Program-made: the position numbers and the translations under genes
Shown: one piece after another, positions 10,110-20,699 of the stretch
Layout of the letters: every line of letters begins with the position of its first letter
Numbering within the stretch: position 1 is the first letter of the stretch
The notes under the pieces: generated by a model
Seen by the model: only the letters and a program-made list of their open reading frames with translations
Told to the model about the DNA's origin: nothing
Database searches by the model: none
NCBI GenBank assembly: GCA_036924085.1
Contig: JAVGWX010000025.1
Location: forward strand, 26,217,488-26,281,487
Origin: Ariolimax columbianus
Taxonomy: Eukaryota; Mollusca; Gastropoda; Stylommatophora; Arionidae
Direction of reading: 5' to 3'
DNA: 64,000 bases

Positions 10110-11780
10110 CCATACCCTAAGCAAAGAAATAATGCAAGCCGCCACTGAAACCATCCCATTTTAAGCCCTATTGGAATGATGATTTGCAGAAAGCGGAAGA
10201 CGCAGTCACAAATGCTAGGAACATGGCAGAGCCAGAACAATCTATGGAGGCAAATATCGTCCTCAAAGCCATCACGGCGAAATACAAATACACTCTAAAC
10301 CAAACAGCAAGAGAAAGCTGTAAAAATAAAACTGAAAGCCTCAATTTAGAAAAATAAGGGAACAAACTATGGAAGTTAGTCAGAGCCATGAATGACAAAA
10401 CTCCATCAAACAAACAAATTACAATCAAACAGGGTGACAACATGCTCACTAGAAAAAAGCTGATTTCCCTGCAGATAGGCATACAGACATTAGTGAAGAG
10501 CAAAAGGGGCACGACAACATCAATGTGGCACCAGAAGAGCATATGATGGCAAAATTAACAATGAATGAAATGGAAGGGGCCATGAAAACATTAAAGAAAA
10601 GGAAATCTCCTGGAAAAGACGGGATAACAAACGGAATGCTTATGGGGCTGGGCCAAATAGCAAAGAAGAAACTATTATCAATCCTGAACCAAAGCTGGAA
10701 AGGGGGTATTGTACCCCAAGCATGGAAAGACGCAGTACTTGTACCAGTACCAAAGAAAGGAAAAGACAAAACAAATCCAAAAGGATACAGGCCTATCAGC
10801 CTACTGAGCTGTGTCGGCAAACTGATGGAACGTATGATAAACACCAGACTGATGTGGCATCTGGAAGAAAAACACATACTAATTCCACAGCAAGCAGGCT
10901 TTAGACAGCACAGATCCACTGAGGATCAGGTCCTCCTCATAGCCCAGGAGATAGAAGATGCCTACCAGGCACAGAAACACACAGTAGCGGTGTGGGTGGA
11001 CCTAGAAAAGGCATTTGACAAAGTCTGGAAAGACGGACTTGGAGTCACGCTAATAAGAAGTAAAGTGTGTGGGAAAATGTACAAATGGATCAGTCACTAC
11101 CTCAAAAACAGAATGGCTAGAGTTCAGGTGCAAGGGCAGATGAGCTAAAAGGTGACACTTGAGCAGGGTGTACCCCAAGGAGGAGAACTGTCACCCACAC
11201 TCTTCCTGGTGTATATAAATGAAAAACAGAGAATATACCAAGAGGAGTCCATAGATCAATGTTTGCAGACGATCTGGCTATGTGGACCTCTGAAAAGAAT
11301 CTCACCATAGTAAAAAACCTGATGCAGCAAGCCCTAACATCGCTGGAAGAGTGAGCGAACTCATGGCTGGTCAAAATAAACAATAAAAAAACGACCTGTA
11401 CAATATTCTCGCTATCAAACAAACCCCAAAACACCAAATTAAGTCTTAACGGCAAAAACCTGCAGCCAAACGGTAACTCAAACTACCTGGGAGTCACATT
11501 TGATCGGCTCATGACATGGAAACGTCAGATCGATAGAGACCGAATGAGAGCCAGAGAACGAATGGCAATCATGTCATGAGGAAACTTGCTGGCACAAGCT
11601 GGGGAGCAGACGAAAGTATACTAAAGAAACTGTAAACTGGAAGAGTGAGACCAGTTCTCGAGTATGGCATTGCGGCATGGACAACAGCAGCAAAGGCGAA
11701 CTTCGATAAAATTAACAAACTCAAAAACCAAACCATGAGAGTTATAACAGGAGGCATGAAGTCAACGCCAATTGCAGAGC
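10110..11780 (+). pseudogene. Family D (I-like) RT relic, 5' part of a copy split by nested insertion
   Basis: Plus-strand RT, clearly paralogous to the minus-strand copy at 12660-14769. It starts near the EN/RT junction (NNEIMQAATETIP-like). The best stretch is 10525-11148 (about 207 codons): KRKSPGKDGITNGML, GYRPISLLSCVGKLMERMI, QQAGFRQHRSTEDQ and VWVDLEKAFDKVW, with the palm Asp intact. A stop at 11146 and many later stops and frameshifts follow. Remnants of GVPQGG (11169), MFADDLAMWTSEKN (11260), YLGVTFDR and the thumb can still be read. It breaks off at 11780 inside the codons for STPIAEL. The missing 3' part resumes at about 17034 on the same strand. Confidence 0.9.
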
Positions 11781-11846
11781 TCTTCTTCTTCTTCTTCTTC
11801 TTCTTCTTCTTCTTCTTCTTCTTCTTCTTCTTCTTCTTCTTCTTCT
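11781..11846 (-). repeat. 3' (GAA)22 tail of family D
   Basis: Pure TTC on the plus strand, GAA on the element strand. It follows GACTGCGTACGC. All family D 3' ends in the window have such tails (1596-1611, 2839-2874, 18000-18026), so the tail is a family trait and not a chance microsatellite. Confidence 0.95.
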
Positions 11847-11861
11847 GCGTACGCAGTCAGA

Positions 11862-12660
11862 CAGTAACCATTATTTTTTTCGAAAAAAGCGGTGGTCATC
11901 CTGAGGCTGTCGCCACTGCCATAGAGCTTGTCTTGCAGTTCCACTGGTGATGGCCACATCTGCTCTCTCTGATCCTCGTATGTCGGGCAGTTCTGCAGCA
12001 GATGTTCAGCGGTCATTTTACCAGTACCGAACGGGCATTCGTCGGTACACCCTATCTTCAATTTGTTGAATAGGTGGTACCTCAGTCTATTGTGGCCAGT
12101 GCGAAGTCTGAAGACAACGACCTGCTCTCTTCGGTTCAACTGGTAATAGGCATCGTTTTTGGTGTAACCAGTATGTTCGGTTTCCCATTTGGTCATGTAT
12201 TTGGCTTTGAAAAGCCGTTTTGACTCTTCGTATGTCATACTAGTATCTGTTTGTGGTAGTCTTGCACCTTCTTTTGCCAGTCTGTCTGCCTCCTCGTTGC
12301 CTTGGATGTTGCAGTGTGATGGGACCCACTGTACCACTACCCTTTTTTGGTGCGGACTGCTGGCACAGTTTGCAGAGTGCTGCTCTTAAGTCAGTAAGCT
12401 CAGTGTTTTTCTGACTTTTTAGCGCTGTGACTACGGCGAGAGCATCTGTCAGCAAGACTATATGGCTTTCATTTTCTTTGTGTGTCATCATTTCTTCCGC
12501 TGCCGCCCTCAGTGCCTCTGCCTCCGCTCTGAAATTGCTTGTGTACTTACCAGTAGCGAATGACAGTGTTATTTGTCTGCCATTTGGTAGGTTCAGGAAT
12601 GCTCCTGCCCCTCCATTCTGTGTAGTGTTTGTTACAGAACCGTCGGTGTATGCATGGGTC
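11862..12660 (-). pseudogene. Family D RNase H domain and C-terminal zinc-knuckle
   Basis: RNase H removes the RNA strand of the cDNA hybrid in I-like LINEs. The order seen on the minus strand is AYTDGSVTNT (first Asp), FRAEAEALRAAAEEM (Glu), LLTDALAVVTALKSQ (Asp), then VPSHCNIQGNEEADRLAKEG (final Asp), so all four acidic positions are present. A Cys/His segment follows: CTDECPFGTGKMTAEHLLQNC, in which the third Cys of the other copies (CPCG) is Phe. Defects: an in-frame stop (TGG to TAG) at 12660-12662 cuts it from the RT. A one-base insertion in an A/G run near 12343 shifts the frame between the third and fourth motif. An extra A near 11880 makes the frame run into the GAA tail as poly-Glu. 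Confidence 0.88.
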
Positions 12661-14769
12661 TAGTCCATGCTTGGGTAGCTTTTCGATATAAAGCTTAGGG
12701 TAGTATCTCTCCTTTCTTTTTCAGTCTGGCAGTTTTTGTTTCCAATACCTGGTATATTTTCTACCACCTCTGGAAATATATCCTGCCTCCAGGTAGGTTT
12801 TCGTACAGTAGTGATGGGTTTTGGTGTTGTTAGTGCGTTTATGGGATCTTCGTGCATCTTTGCTTTGGCTATTTCTGCAAAGTTTCTCCGCTTTAGTTTC
12901 CTATTTCCCAAATTGTTTAGTCTCTGGTACATTGGATGGTCAGTCAGTCTTCGGAGTTTCTCTGACTGCAGCTGGGCTCTGCAGTCTCTTCTATCGGTCA
13001 TGGATTGCAGTTTTGTAATCTTTTCAAGTTCTACAATTGGCGTTGACTTTATGCCTCCTGTTATAACTCTAATGGCTTGGTTTTGAAGTTTGCTAACTTT
13101 ATCGAAGTTCTCCTTCGCTGCTGTTGTCCATGCCGCAATGCCATACTCGAGAACTGGTCTCACTCTTCCAGTGTACAGTTTCTTTAGTATGCCTTCGTCT
13201 GCTCCCCAGCTTGTGCCAGCAAGTTTCCTCATGATTGCCATTCTTTCTCTGGCTCTCATTCGGTTTCTCTCGATCTGACTTTTCCATGTCATGCGCCGAT
13301 CAAATGTTACTCCCAGATAGGTTGGGTTGTCGTTTGGCTGCAGGAACTTGCCATTTAAACTTAATTTGGGATTTTGGGATTTTATTGAAAGCGAGAATAT
13401 TGTGCATGTGGTTTTCTCCTCGTTTATTTTGACCAGCCATGAGTTCGCCCACTCTTCCAGCGATGTTAGGGCCTGCTGCTTCCGATTTCTTGCTATGGTG
13501 AGATTCTTTTCAGAGGTCCACATAGCCAGATCGTCTGCAAACATTGAGCTATGGACTCTCCTTGGTATAGTCTCTGTAATGTCGTTTATATATAACAGGA
13601 AGAGTGCGGGTGACAGTACTCCCCCTTGGGGTACTCCATGCTCGAGTGACACCTTTTTGCTCATCTGCCCTTGTACTTGGACTCTGGCCGTTCTGTTTTT
13701 GAGGTAGTGGTTGATCCACTTGTACATTTTCCCACAAACATCACTTCTTCTTAGCTTTAATCTAAGTCCGTCTTTCCAGACTTTGTCAAATGCCTTTTCC
13801 AGATCCCCCCAAACAGCTACTGTGTGTTTCTGTGCCTGGTAGGCATCTTCTATTTCCTGGGCTATGAGGATGACCTGGTCCTCAGTGGATCTGTGCTTTC
13901 TAAAGCCGGCTTGCTGTGGAATTAGTATTCGTTTTTTTTCCAGATGCCACATCAGTCTGGTGTTTTATCATACGTTCCATCAGCTTGCCGACACAGCTCA
14001 GTAGGCTGATGGGCCTGTATCCATTTGGATCTGTTTTGTCCTTTCCTGTTATTGGTACTGGTACCAGTACTGTGTCTTTCCATGCCTGGGATACAATTCC
14101 CCTTTTCCAGCTTTGGTTCAGGACCGATAGCAGTTTCCTCTTCGCTGTTTGGCCCAGCCCCATCAGCATTGCGTTTGTTATCCCGTCTTTTCCGGAAGAT
14201 TTCCTTTTCTTTAATGTTCTCATAGCCTCTTCCATTTCGCTCATTGTTAATTTGGCCATCATGTGCTCTTCAGATGCCGTATTGATGTTGTCGTGCCCCT
14301 TTAGCACTTCGCTAATGTATGTATGCTTATCTGCCGGGACCTCGATGTGGTTTGCTCTGGCATAGTGATCGACAAAAGCGTTTTCGGCTTTCTTACCGGT
14401 GAGCAAGTTTTCGCCCTGCTTGATGGTAAATTGTTTGTTTGACATTGTTTCGTCGTTCATGGCTCTGACTAGCTTCCATAGCTTGTTTCCTTCTTTGTCC
14501 AGGTTAAGGCTTTCCGTTTTGTTCTTCCAGCTTTCTCTTGCTGTTTGCTTGAGAGTGTATTTGTATTTCGCCGTGGAGGATTTGAGGGCGATGTTTGCCT
14601 CCATAGATTGTTCACGCTCTACCGTGTTCCTAGCATTTGTTACTGCATCTTCCACTTTCTGCAACTCATCATTCCAGTAGGGCTTATAGTTTTTCCTGGC
14701 CCCTCTTGGGATGGTTTCAGTGGCGGCTTGCATTATTGCCTTGCTTAGGCTTTCCACCATGGGCTTCAT
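12660..14769 (-). pseudogene. Family D reverse transcriptase domain
   Basis: Minus strand, two open blocks. Block one (14769-13960) has WNDELQKVEDAV, the linker, KRKSSGKDGITNAML, VPITGKDK and GYRPISLLSCVGKLMERMI. One extra T in TGTTTTATCATACG near 13963 shifts the frame. Block two (13952-12660, 430 codons) has QQAGFRKHRSTEDQV, VWGDLEKAFDKVW (palm Asp), HGVPQGGVLSPALFLLYIND, the catalytic MFADDLAMW, LVKINEEKTTC, YLGVTFDRRMTWKSQI, and the thumb RVRPVLEYGIAAWTTAAK, continuing to the connection before RNase H. All catalytic residues (D, FADD) are kept, so the copy died recently compared with the plus-strand relic. The junction to EN is also frameshifted. Confidence 0.92.
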
Positions 14770-15752
14770 TTTGTTGTTTCACACAGCCCATCTGTCAGGA
14801 TTGCAAATCTGTCCCAGTCGGCTCGTTTGTAATTCCAACGTGGGAGCGGTTTTGTTTCCTGTGGGCCTACTTCCATTTCAATGATTAGCCTGATCGGCCT
14901 GTGGTCGCTACCTGCCAGTTGGTTTAGCACCTGGCGGTCTATTTTATGGTGTATGTCCTGTGTGGAGAAGGCAAAATCTGGAGTCGGGGTGGTACGCCAC
15001 GTTCTAGAATAGAAACTAGGGGTATCTTCCGGCCTATTGATTAGGGAGAGATTTGTATCTATCTCCCAATCTTCCACTTCGTCACCTCTGCTGTCTGTGT
15101 TAGAGTATCCCCATCTCTCAGAGTGGCTGTTGAAATCTCCAACTACTATGCAGTTGGAGTCTCTGACCTCCATACTCGAGAGCGATAGGTCTCTATTTGG
15201 TGGTCCGTACAGATTGAAAATGCGGAGCTTCGTGTCTTGAGCCATTATGTCAACTCCTACAATTTCTGCTTGTCCGGTGTGATTGACAGGTACCGCGCTA
15301 CTCGGTATGCAGTTTCTGGTCAGTATCAGGACCCCTCCTTTGTGGCCTTCTCTATCGAGACGGAAGGTCTGGTATCCTCTGATTGAGAATTTATGATTAT
15401 TGTTGAGGTGCGTTTCCTGGATACATGCCACGTCAATCTTACCTTCATGCAGGTGATGTGTTAGGGAAAGTTTTTAGTTAATGACTTCCTCCGCATTCCA
15501 CTGTAGTATTTTGAGGGTCTTGAGTTTTTGGTCAATAAAAGTTGCCCCATAGCCATGTGCCTTGACCCCACGACACATGGGTGGGTGACCACCATTAGTC
15601 AAGGGTGGGTCCCTTCGAGGCGTGAGGCCCGGCACTATCGCTGCCTGGTGGGATGAGCGCAATACGTTTTTCTGATCGGTTGTACTGTCATCATACTGCG
15701 ATTTACGTTGCACTGTTTTGTTAGGCTTGCGGCCCCGTGCATCCGATTTCAA
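14766..15752 (-). pseudogene. Family D apurinic-like endonuclease domain
   Basis: The endonuclease nicks target DNA to prime reverse transcription. On the minus strand it reads ILQWNAEEV (metal-binding Asn), CIQETHLNNN (catalytic Glu), FNLYGPPNRDLSL, VVGDFNSHSERWGYS (Asp/Asn pair), DFAFSTQD and LAGSDHRPI (SDH), which is the full motif set. An in-frame TAA at 15474-15476 separates ILQWNAEEVIN from the rest. The upstream part starts near 15752 at TTGAAATCGGAT; no ATG is seen there, so the true start is unclear. The block ends with TGA overlapping an ATG (AAAATGAAG near 14766-14771) that opens the RT frame. This is probably a frameshift scar, since other I-like elements carry EN and RT in one ORF. 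Confidence 0.9.
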
Positions 15753-17030
15753 CAGGCGTTTCTGTAGGGATGCCCTCCTTAGCCTTTGGCTGTCCCCAGC
15801 CTATCTGCAAGGCAGCAGTTGTTTATGATCAGAGTTATCTCTCTTATAGAAATTGTCTTACCAGACTAACGAGTCTTCACTACTCGTGTCTATAGGGTGC
15901 GATGATGATATGTGAGATGATATATGAGATATATGATATGGACTGGTTTACCCGGAAGAGAGGCAGTCCAGTGTGTCTGCACCCCTTGATCGTCACGTCC
16001 TGCCAGAAACGTAGCATTTGCATGTGAGTGGGGTATCTCTTTCTCCCTTTTTTTTCTTGGCTTCTATGCAGGCTTCCTAGCATTCCCCGCCACCTGGGAT
16101 GTTGACACAGTGGGGCAGGTGTGCAATGTCCGCTGGTCTGCATCTCTTCTGCGTCCATTGGTATGGCTGATAGCGTACAGAGGTAGATATCGGAGCAAAA
16201 GTGCATTTAACCAGGGGACAAGCCTGGTAATGTCACGGAGATGTTGTTCGCCTGGTTTGCGGACATATCTCGTGGTCAAGGAGTGAGTCTCGACAGTTCA
16301 CAGTGAGGTGGCTGCTCTACTGTTTTCGATACCCCGACCAGGAACTAAGTCTGATGTTGGTGGTTTCGCACCCCATCGCCGTATAGGGTGAATATCGAGC
16401 AGCTAACCGCCCGCTTTGATCAGCGGATGGAAGAGACCTCTTTCTGTGGCTCGACCTGGTAGGGTTGAGGCACGATCCCCAGGTCCCGACCATATCGAAG
16501 CCTCCCATTGCAGTGGTGCTGAGAATTTGGGCGGGATTCCGGCTAACAAGCGTCCGGCCGTTATCCCTCACATGGTAGCCTCGCGCCATTGGCTTATCAG
16601 CCTGGTACGTGAACCAAATGTCTGCGGTTCCTCTCGAGTTGAGCAGGATTTCCGTAGCAACGCCCTGTCATTTGTAGGGTAAAACTGACCTGTCTTCTGA
16701 AGGTCTATGTCCAGCACCCGTTCATTTTTTGGCCAAGACGAATTAATCAAGGGCTTTTGTTAGTCCATGACCAGGTATCTGGAGCCTGCGGTTTCCGCGG
16801 TGTTAAGGCACGGTTTTGTAGCGATCCTTCATAAGAAGGTTAGAGAGCTGACCTGTCTTCCGTGGGTCTAATACCAGCACACGTTCACTATTAGACCCAA
16901 CGAGAGTGCTCTCGATTTGTCAGTCGTTCTACAGTGTTTGTGTCTTGAGTCAAATTAAGCCGCAGGCTCCACTCCTGATAGTGCTCTTCCGTCAATTCCT
17001 TTTTCAAACACTGGATGCAGACCAACCGAG
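15753..17030 (-). mobile_element. Family D 5' leader with degenerate monomers
   Basis: Shared with 150-957 (antisense) and 1612-2820 (sense). Two related blocks occur within it: one with CAGCACACGTTCACTATTAG around 16877-16896 and one with CAGCACCCGTTCATTTTTTG around 16712-16731. Each is followed, on the minus strand, by AAGACAGGTCAG. Nothing resembling a gag-like ORF1 (no CCHC knuckle, no coiled coil) can be read consistently across copies. Confidence 0.65.
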
Positions 17031-18027
17031 CCACAGAACTCGAAAAGAATACAAAACTGCAATCCATGACCGACAGAAGAGACTGCAGAGCCCAGCAGCA
17101 ATCGGAGAAACTCAGAAGACTGACTGACCATCCAATGTACCAGAGACTAAACAATTTCGGAAATTGGAAACTAAAGAGGAGAAACTTTGCAGAAATAGAC
17201 GAAGCAAAGATGCATGAAGATCCAATGAACGCTCTAACCACACCAAAGCCCATCCCTACTGCACGAAAACCTATCTGGAGGCAGGATATATTTCCAGAGG
17301 TGGTAGAAAATATACCAGGTATTGGAAACAAAAACTGCCAGACTGAAAAAGAAAGAAGAGATACTACCCTGAGATACATAACGAAAAACTACCAAAGCAC
17401 GGACTGGACCTATGCATACACCGACGGTTCTGTAACAAACACAACACAGAACGGAGGGGCAGGAGCATTTCTGAACGTACCAAATGGCAGACAAATAACA
17501 CTGTCATTCGCTACTGGTAAGTACACAAGCAATTTCAGAGCGGAGGCAGAGGCACTGAGGCAGACAGACTGGTAAAAGAAGGTGCAAGACTACCACAAAC
17601 AGATACTAGTGGGATATACGAAGAGTCAAAACGGCTTATTAGAGCTAGATACATGACCAAATGGGAAACTGAACATACTGGCTACACCAAAAACGATGCC
17701 TGTTACCAGTTAAACAGAAGAGAGCAGGTCGTGGTCTTCAGACTTCGCACTGGCCACAATAGACTGAGGTACCACCTATTCAACAAATTGAAGATAGGTG
17801 GTACCGACGAATGCCCGTGTTGTACCGGGAAAATGACCGCTGAACATTTTCTGCAAATCTGCCCGACGTACGAGGATCAGAGAGAGCAGATGTGGCCATT
17901 ACCAGTGGCAACACTAGACAAGCTCTATGGCAGTGTCGATAGCCTCAGGATGACCGCTGCTTTTTTCGAAAAAATAATTGTTACTGTCTGACTGCGTACG
18001 AAGAAGAAGAAAGAAGAAGGAGAAGAA
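17031..18027 (+). pseudogene. Family D 3' part of the split plus-strand copy: thumb, RNase H, zinc tail
   Basis: Continues the relic interrupted at 11780. From 17034 it encodes ELEKNTKLQSMTDRRDCRAQ, then the connection, YAYTDGSVTNTTQNGGAGAF (first RNase H Asp) and FRAEAEALRQTDW. There it has lost about 250 bp of RNase H: GCACTGAGG joins CAGACAGACTGG, fusing the Glu motif to the last Asp motif. The Cys/His tail (CPCCTGKMTAEHFLQIC) and the end (FFEKIIVTV, stop) follow, then a GAA-rich tail at 18000-18026. The open frame ending at 17575 is the result of that deletion and not a real protein. Confidence 0.9.
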
Positions 18028-18179
18028 CACCATAAAAACGAAAGCTGTAAAGCTGTCCAATGAATGAAAAAACTCGTTTCCTAGCAATTTCAAGTATTGC
18101 TTAGCAACATCTGAAGTTTTAATGTGACTTTCCTATCTGTCATTACTGCCGTAGGGGGTGAGGTGTTAGTGATCAAACA

Positions 18180-18292
18180 AATCAAAGGCTCGGCTATATG
18201 ATGACGGTAGCCATCTCCTCTCCCTCGCCGCTTTTACTTCCCGGACTGAACCGGCACCCATTTAAGGCTGGGTCGACCACTGCGCTACGCGG
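18180..18292 (-). mobile_element. tRNA-derived SINE head (pol III promoter), partial
   Basis: On the minus strand TAGCGCAGTGGTCG (18286-18273) matches an A box, and CCGGTTCAGTCCGG (18254-18241) matches a B box, with about 18 bp between them and a GATCCGCG leader. This is the layout of tRNA-related SINEs. The cloverleaf is not intact enough to be a tRNA gene. The body downstream (to about 18180) is unassigned. Confidence 0.6.
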
Positions 18293-18499
18293 ATCTCCTA
18301 TTAGCATAATATAAATATAAATTGTGAAAATGAACAGTGTCAAAGTTGTTGTATCTTTGTATTGATACAGTTAGGAAAGCTGTCCTCCTTGGATATCACG
18401 AAGCTCAGTTCAACTCACCATACAGTTAGCTGGTAATGTAGTTCAGTTCCATTGGTGTGTCTCCTGGAGCACTTTCAAGCCTCTAATGTCGTTCTATAC

Positions 18500-18592
18500 A
18501 TAAGAGATTGTATGTATTAATGTATGTATGTGTATGTATGTATATATGCATGCATGTATGTATGTATGTATGTATGTATGTATATATATATA
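18500..18592. repeat. (TATG)n microsatellite
   Basis: TATG/TGTA run grading into TATATA. It lies at the 3' side (minus orientation) of an RT relic and could be that element's 3' tail. Confidence 0.9.
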
Positions 18593-19080
18593 CAAATAGA
18601 CTTGAATCCTGGTATTCAAGGTTGCCTGGTACCAGGTACCAAGAACAGCTCGAATCCATGTCCGTCCTTCACCTTGTAGTTCCATGATGATCCAAAGTAT
18701 TTGTTCAGGCCATCTCTCATCGCATTAGTAAAGGAGGAGAGAAATACACCAGAAAGACACCCTCCTCGTTCATCTGTCGTCAGTCATAAGGACTACATTC
18801 TTCCATCTGTACTCTAGTATCTTCTGTAGACGACCGTACTGTCTTCGGTGTGGCCCAGCCAACCCAATCGTCGTGGTTTAATCACGTTGTGCGCCTACTG
18901 CAGTGAGTACATTGTCCATGGATCTTCTATCTGCCCAACACACTCTTTCTATTCTACGGTAGCACAACATTTCAAACGCTTCCGAGCGTGTTCACCCTTC
19001 TTTGCTAGAGTCCATGTTGCAGCCCCATGCAATATCAGTGACGGCTATTCTTTTCCTTAGCTCTGTTTGTCGGGTTCTGT
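18593..19080 (-). pseudogene. Family A-like RT relic, C-terminal part (copy A4)
   Basis: The minus strand reads GCAACATGGACTCTAGCAAAGAAG at 19020-18997, corresponding to AETWTLAKK. A degraded EAFEMLCYRRIERVCWADRR segment follows, and then WLGHTEDS. The same landmarks in the same order occur at 23400-23200. Stops in all frames. No tandem expansion is seen here. Confidence 0.55.
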
Positions 19081-19466
19081 TACACTACTTAAAGTGTGTC
19101 AAGTCCTCTTGTCACCATTTATAGAATGTCCACCATGTACAATTCCTCTGAATGACTCTTGATTCTAGGACATCTTATTCTAAGACATAACATCATCACA
19201 GTGGACATTCCAATAATTGCTCCGTTCAACGTCCAAGCAACCAGTCAAGCGTATATTTACTCAGTCCCAGTCAGGTGCTGATGTTGTGTTCTTCGGATCT
19301 TTCCAGGCAGATCACACTTGCCCCCCTCTCTCTTAATCACTTCCAAATCGATCACTCTCTGCACAGATACATTGTCGACGAGTCCACTTCATTTGCTAGC
19401 GAGCTTCCATCTGTATTGAATTGCGCGTCATGATGCACACTTCTCGCTGCTGGAAGGAAAAGATAT
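19081..19466. other. Spacer, no feature identified
   Basis: No motif or repeat could be recognised. Confidence 0.4.
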
Positions 19467-19565
19467 GATAGTCATATAAGATAGCTTTCCTCAGAAGAAA
19501 CTAACTACAAACAACTGCTCCTCTGCAGGTAGACTAGTGACAGTCAAAGGATATGGAAACATACT
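19467..19565 (+). mobile_element. Diverged family D leader fragment
   Basis: GATAGTC..AAGATAGCTTTCCT through CAAACAACTGCT..CTGCAGGTAG and ACAGTCAAAGG lines up with 2642-2735 in the non-autonomous element and with the antisense of 15780-15880. It is more diverged than the other copies, so it is either older or a sister family. Confidence 0.5.
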
Positions 19566-19789
19566 GACCAAGACTCCCACATCTCTTCCACGCAGTTCTT
19601 CCTAGATACATGCTGATTGATGGCAGTCAGACAAAGCTAGTGGGGGATCGATGGGATCCCCGAAGTAATGAGCGACAGCCAGATGAAGAAAAGCATAGTA
19701 GAACCACCTTCATCAGCATGCTCCGGATGTGATGAAAGCAATGTCAACCTGTCACTTGTGCAAACACCACTAGTCAAGGTACAAAATGA

Positions 19790-19845
19790 GTGAGAGAGAG
19801 AGAGAGAGAGAGAGATAGAGCGAGAGAGAGAGAGAGAGAGAGGCG
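19790..19845. repeat. (GA)n microsatellite
   Basis: GA run with two interruptions. Confidence 0.95.
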
Positions 19846-20108
19846 GGAAGAAGGATAAGTCCCATGAAGCACATAATTGAGATTATCTAGACACAAATAT
19901 GCAGGCAGCAAATTGTTTAAGAACAAAAAAAAACATCTTTAGCACAATGGATTCAAGCATAAAAGCACTCCAGAACACACTCATGGATAAAGCTCACCGG
20001 ACAATGAGATACGCGCTGTGTGGCGGCATTCTTAACAATTGAGAATATAATCAAAGTGCAAGGTAACAGAATACATGGGAAAAGAAGCACATCACAAGAG
20101 CTAGTCAC

Positions 20109-20224
20109 GGAGACATCAAGCAACATTGAGACACGACCAGAAGGATGAAGCATTAAGTGAACAGATGGAGACATCAAGCAACATTGAGACACGACCAGAA
20201 GGATGAAGCATTAAGTGTACAGAT
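20109..20224. repeat. 58-bp tandem duplication
   Basis: Two nearly identical copies starting GGAGACATCAAGCAACATTG at 20109 and 20167, with a short partial third at 20225. Confidence 0.92.
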
Positions 20225-20440
20225 GGAGACATTTTGCTTTATTGAAAGAATAGATCAGCAGAATATGTACATGAACAGTTCGAAGGCGACAGAATCACAT
20301 ATGTACCAAGCTATCCACATCTACAAATCTACAAATCTACAAATCTACATCATTCTCAGATCAGAATTATAGAAATAAGTAAAATGTACCATGGCCAAGG
20401 GAAATATATATATTGTCATGACTGCGGCTTTAAAGGATCC

Positions 20441-20690
20441 CTGATCATAAAAGATTTCGATGTAGATCAAATCGCTGATCATTTACGATTTCGATGTAGA
20501 TCAAATCGCTGATCATACAAGATTTCGATGTAGATCAAATCGCTGATCATACAAGATTTCGATGTAGATCAAATCGTTGATCATAAAAGATGTCGATGTA
20601 GATCAAATCGCTGATCACACACGATTTCGATGTAGATCAAATTGCTGATCATACAAGATTTCGATGTAGATCAAATCGCTGATCATCTAC
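20441..20690. repeat. 34-bp tandem array, 7 units, with internal hairpin
   Basis: Unit GATTTCGATGTAGATCAAAT plus CGCTGATCATACAA. Each unit contains GATCA and TGATC separated by AATCGC, a 5-bp inverted repeat. Adjacent units also pair TGATC with the next GATCA. Confidence 0.93.
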
Positions 20691-20699
20691 AATAAATGG

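Larger units (their letters stand above)
11781..17030 (-). mobile_element. Near full-length family D non-LTR retrotransposon (I-like: EN-RT-RNase H), defective
   Basis: About 5.2 kb on the minus strand: leader (about 15753-17030), APE-type endonuclease, reverse transcriptase, RNase H, Cys/His tail, and a 3' (GAA)n tail (TTC on plus, 11781-11846). The order EN-RT-RNase H on one polyprotein is characteristic of the I group of LINEs. It is flanked by the two halves of a plus-strand relative (10110-11780 and 17034-18027), so it inserted into that copy. A possible 8-bp target-site duplication with one mismatch is CAGAGCTC (11775-11782) and CAGAACTC (17034-17041). The exact 5' end is uncertain. Several stops and frameshifts make it non-functional. 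Confidence 0.88.

Noticed and set aside
12189..14888. Many plus-strand open frames within the family D copy
   Set aside because: They are antisense shadows of the EN-RT-RNase H coding strand.
11781..17030. An active full-length retrotransposon
   Set aside because: In-frame stops at 15474 and 12660 and frameshifts near 14768, 13963, 12343 and 11880 rule out a functional polyprotein.
18241..18292. A genuine tRNA gene
   Set aside because: A and B boxes are present but the acceptor and anticodon stems do not pair; a SINE head fits better.
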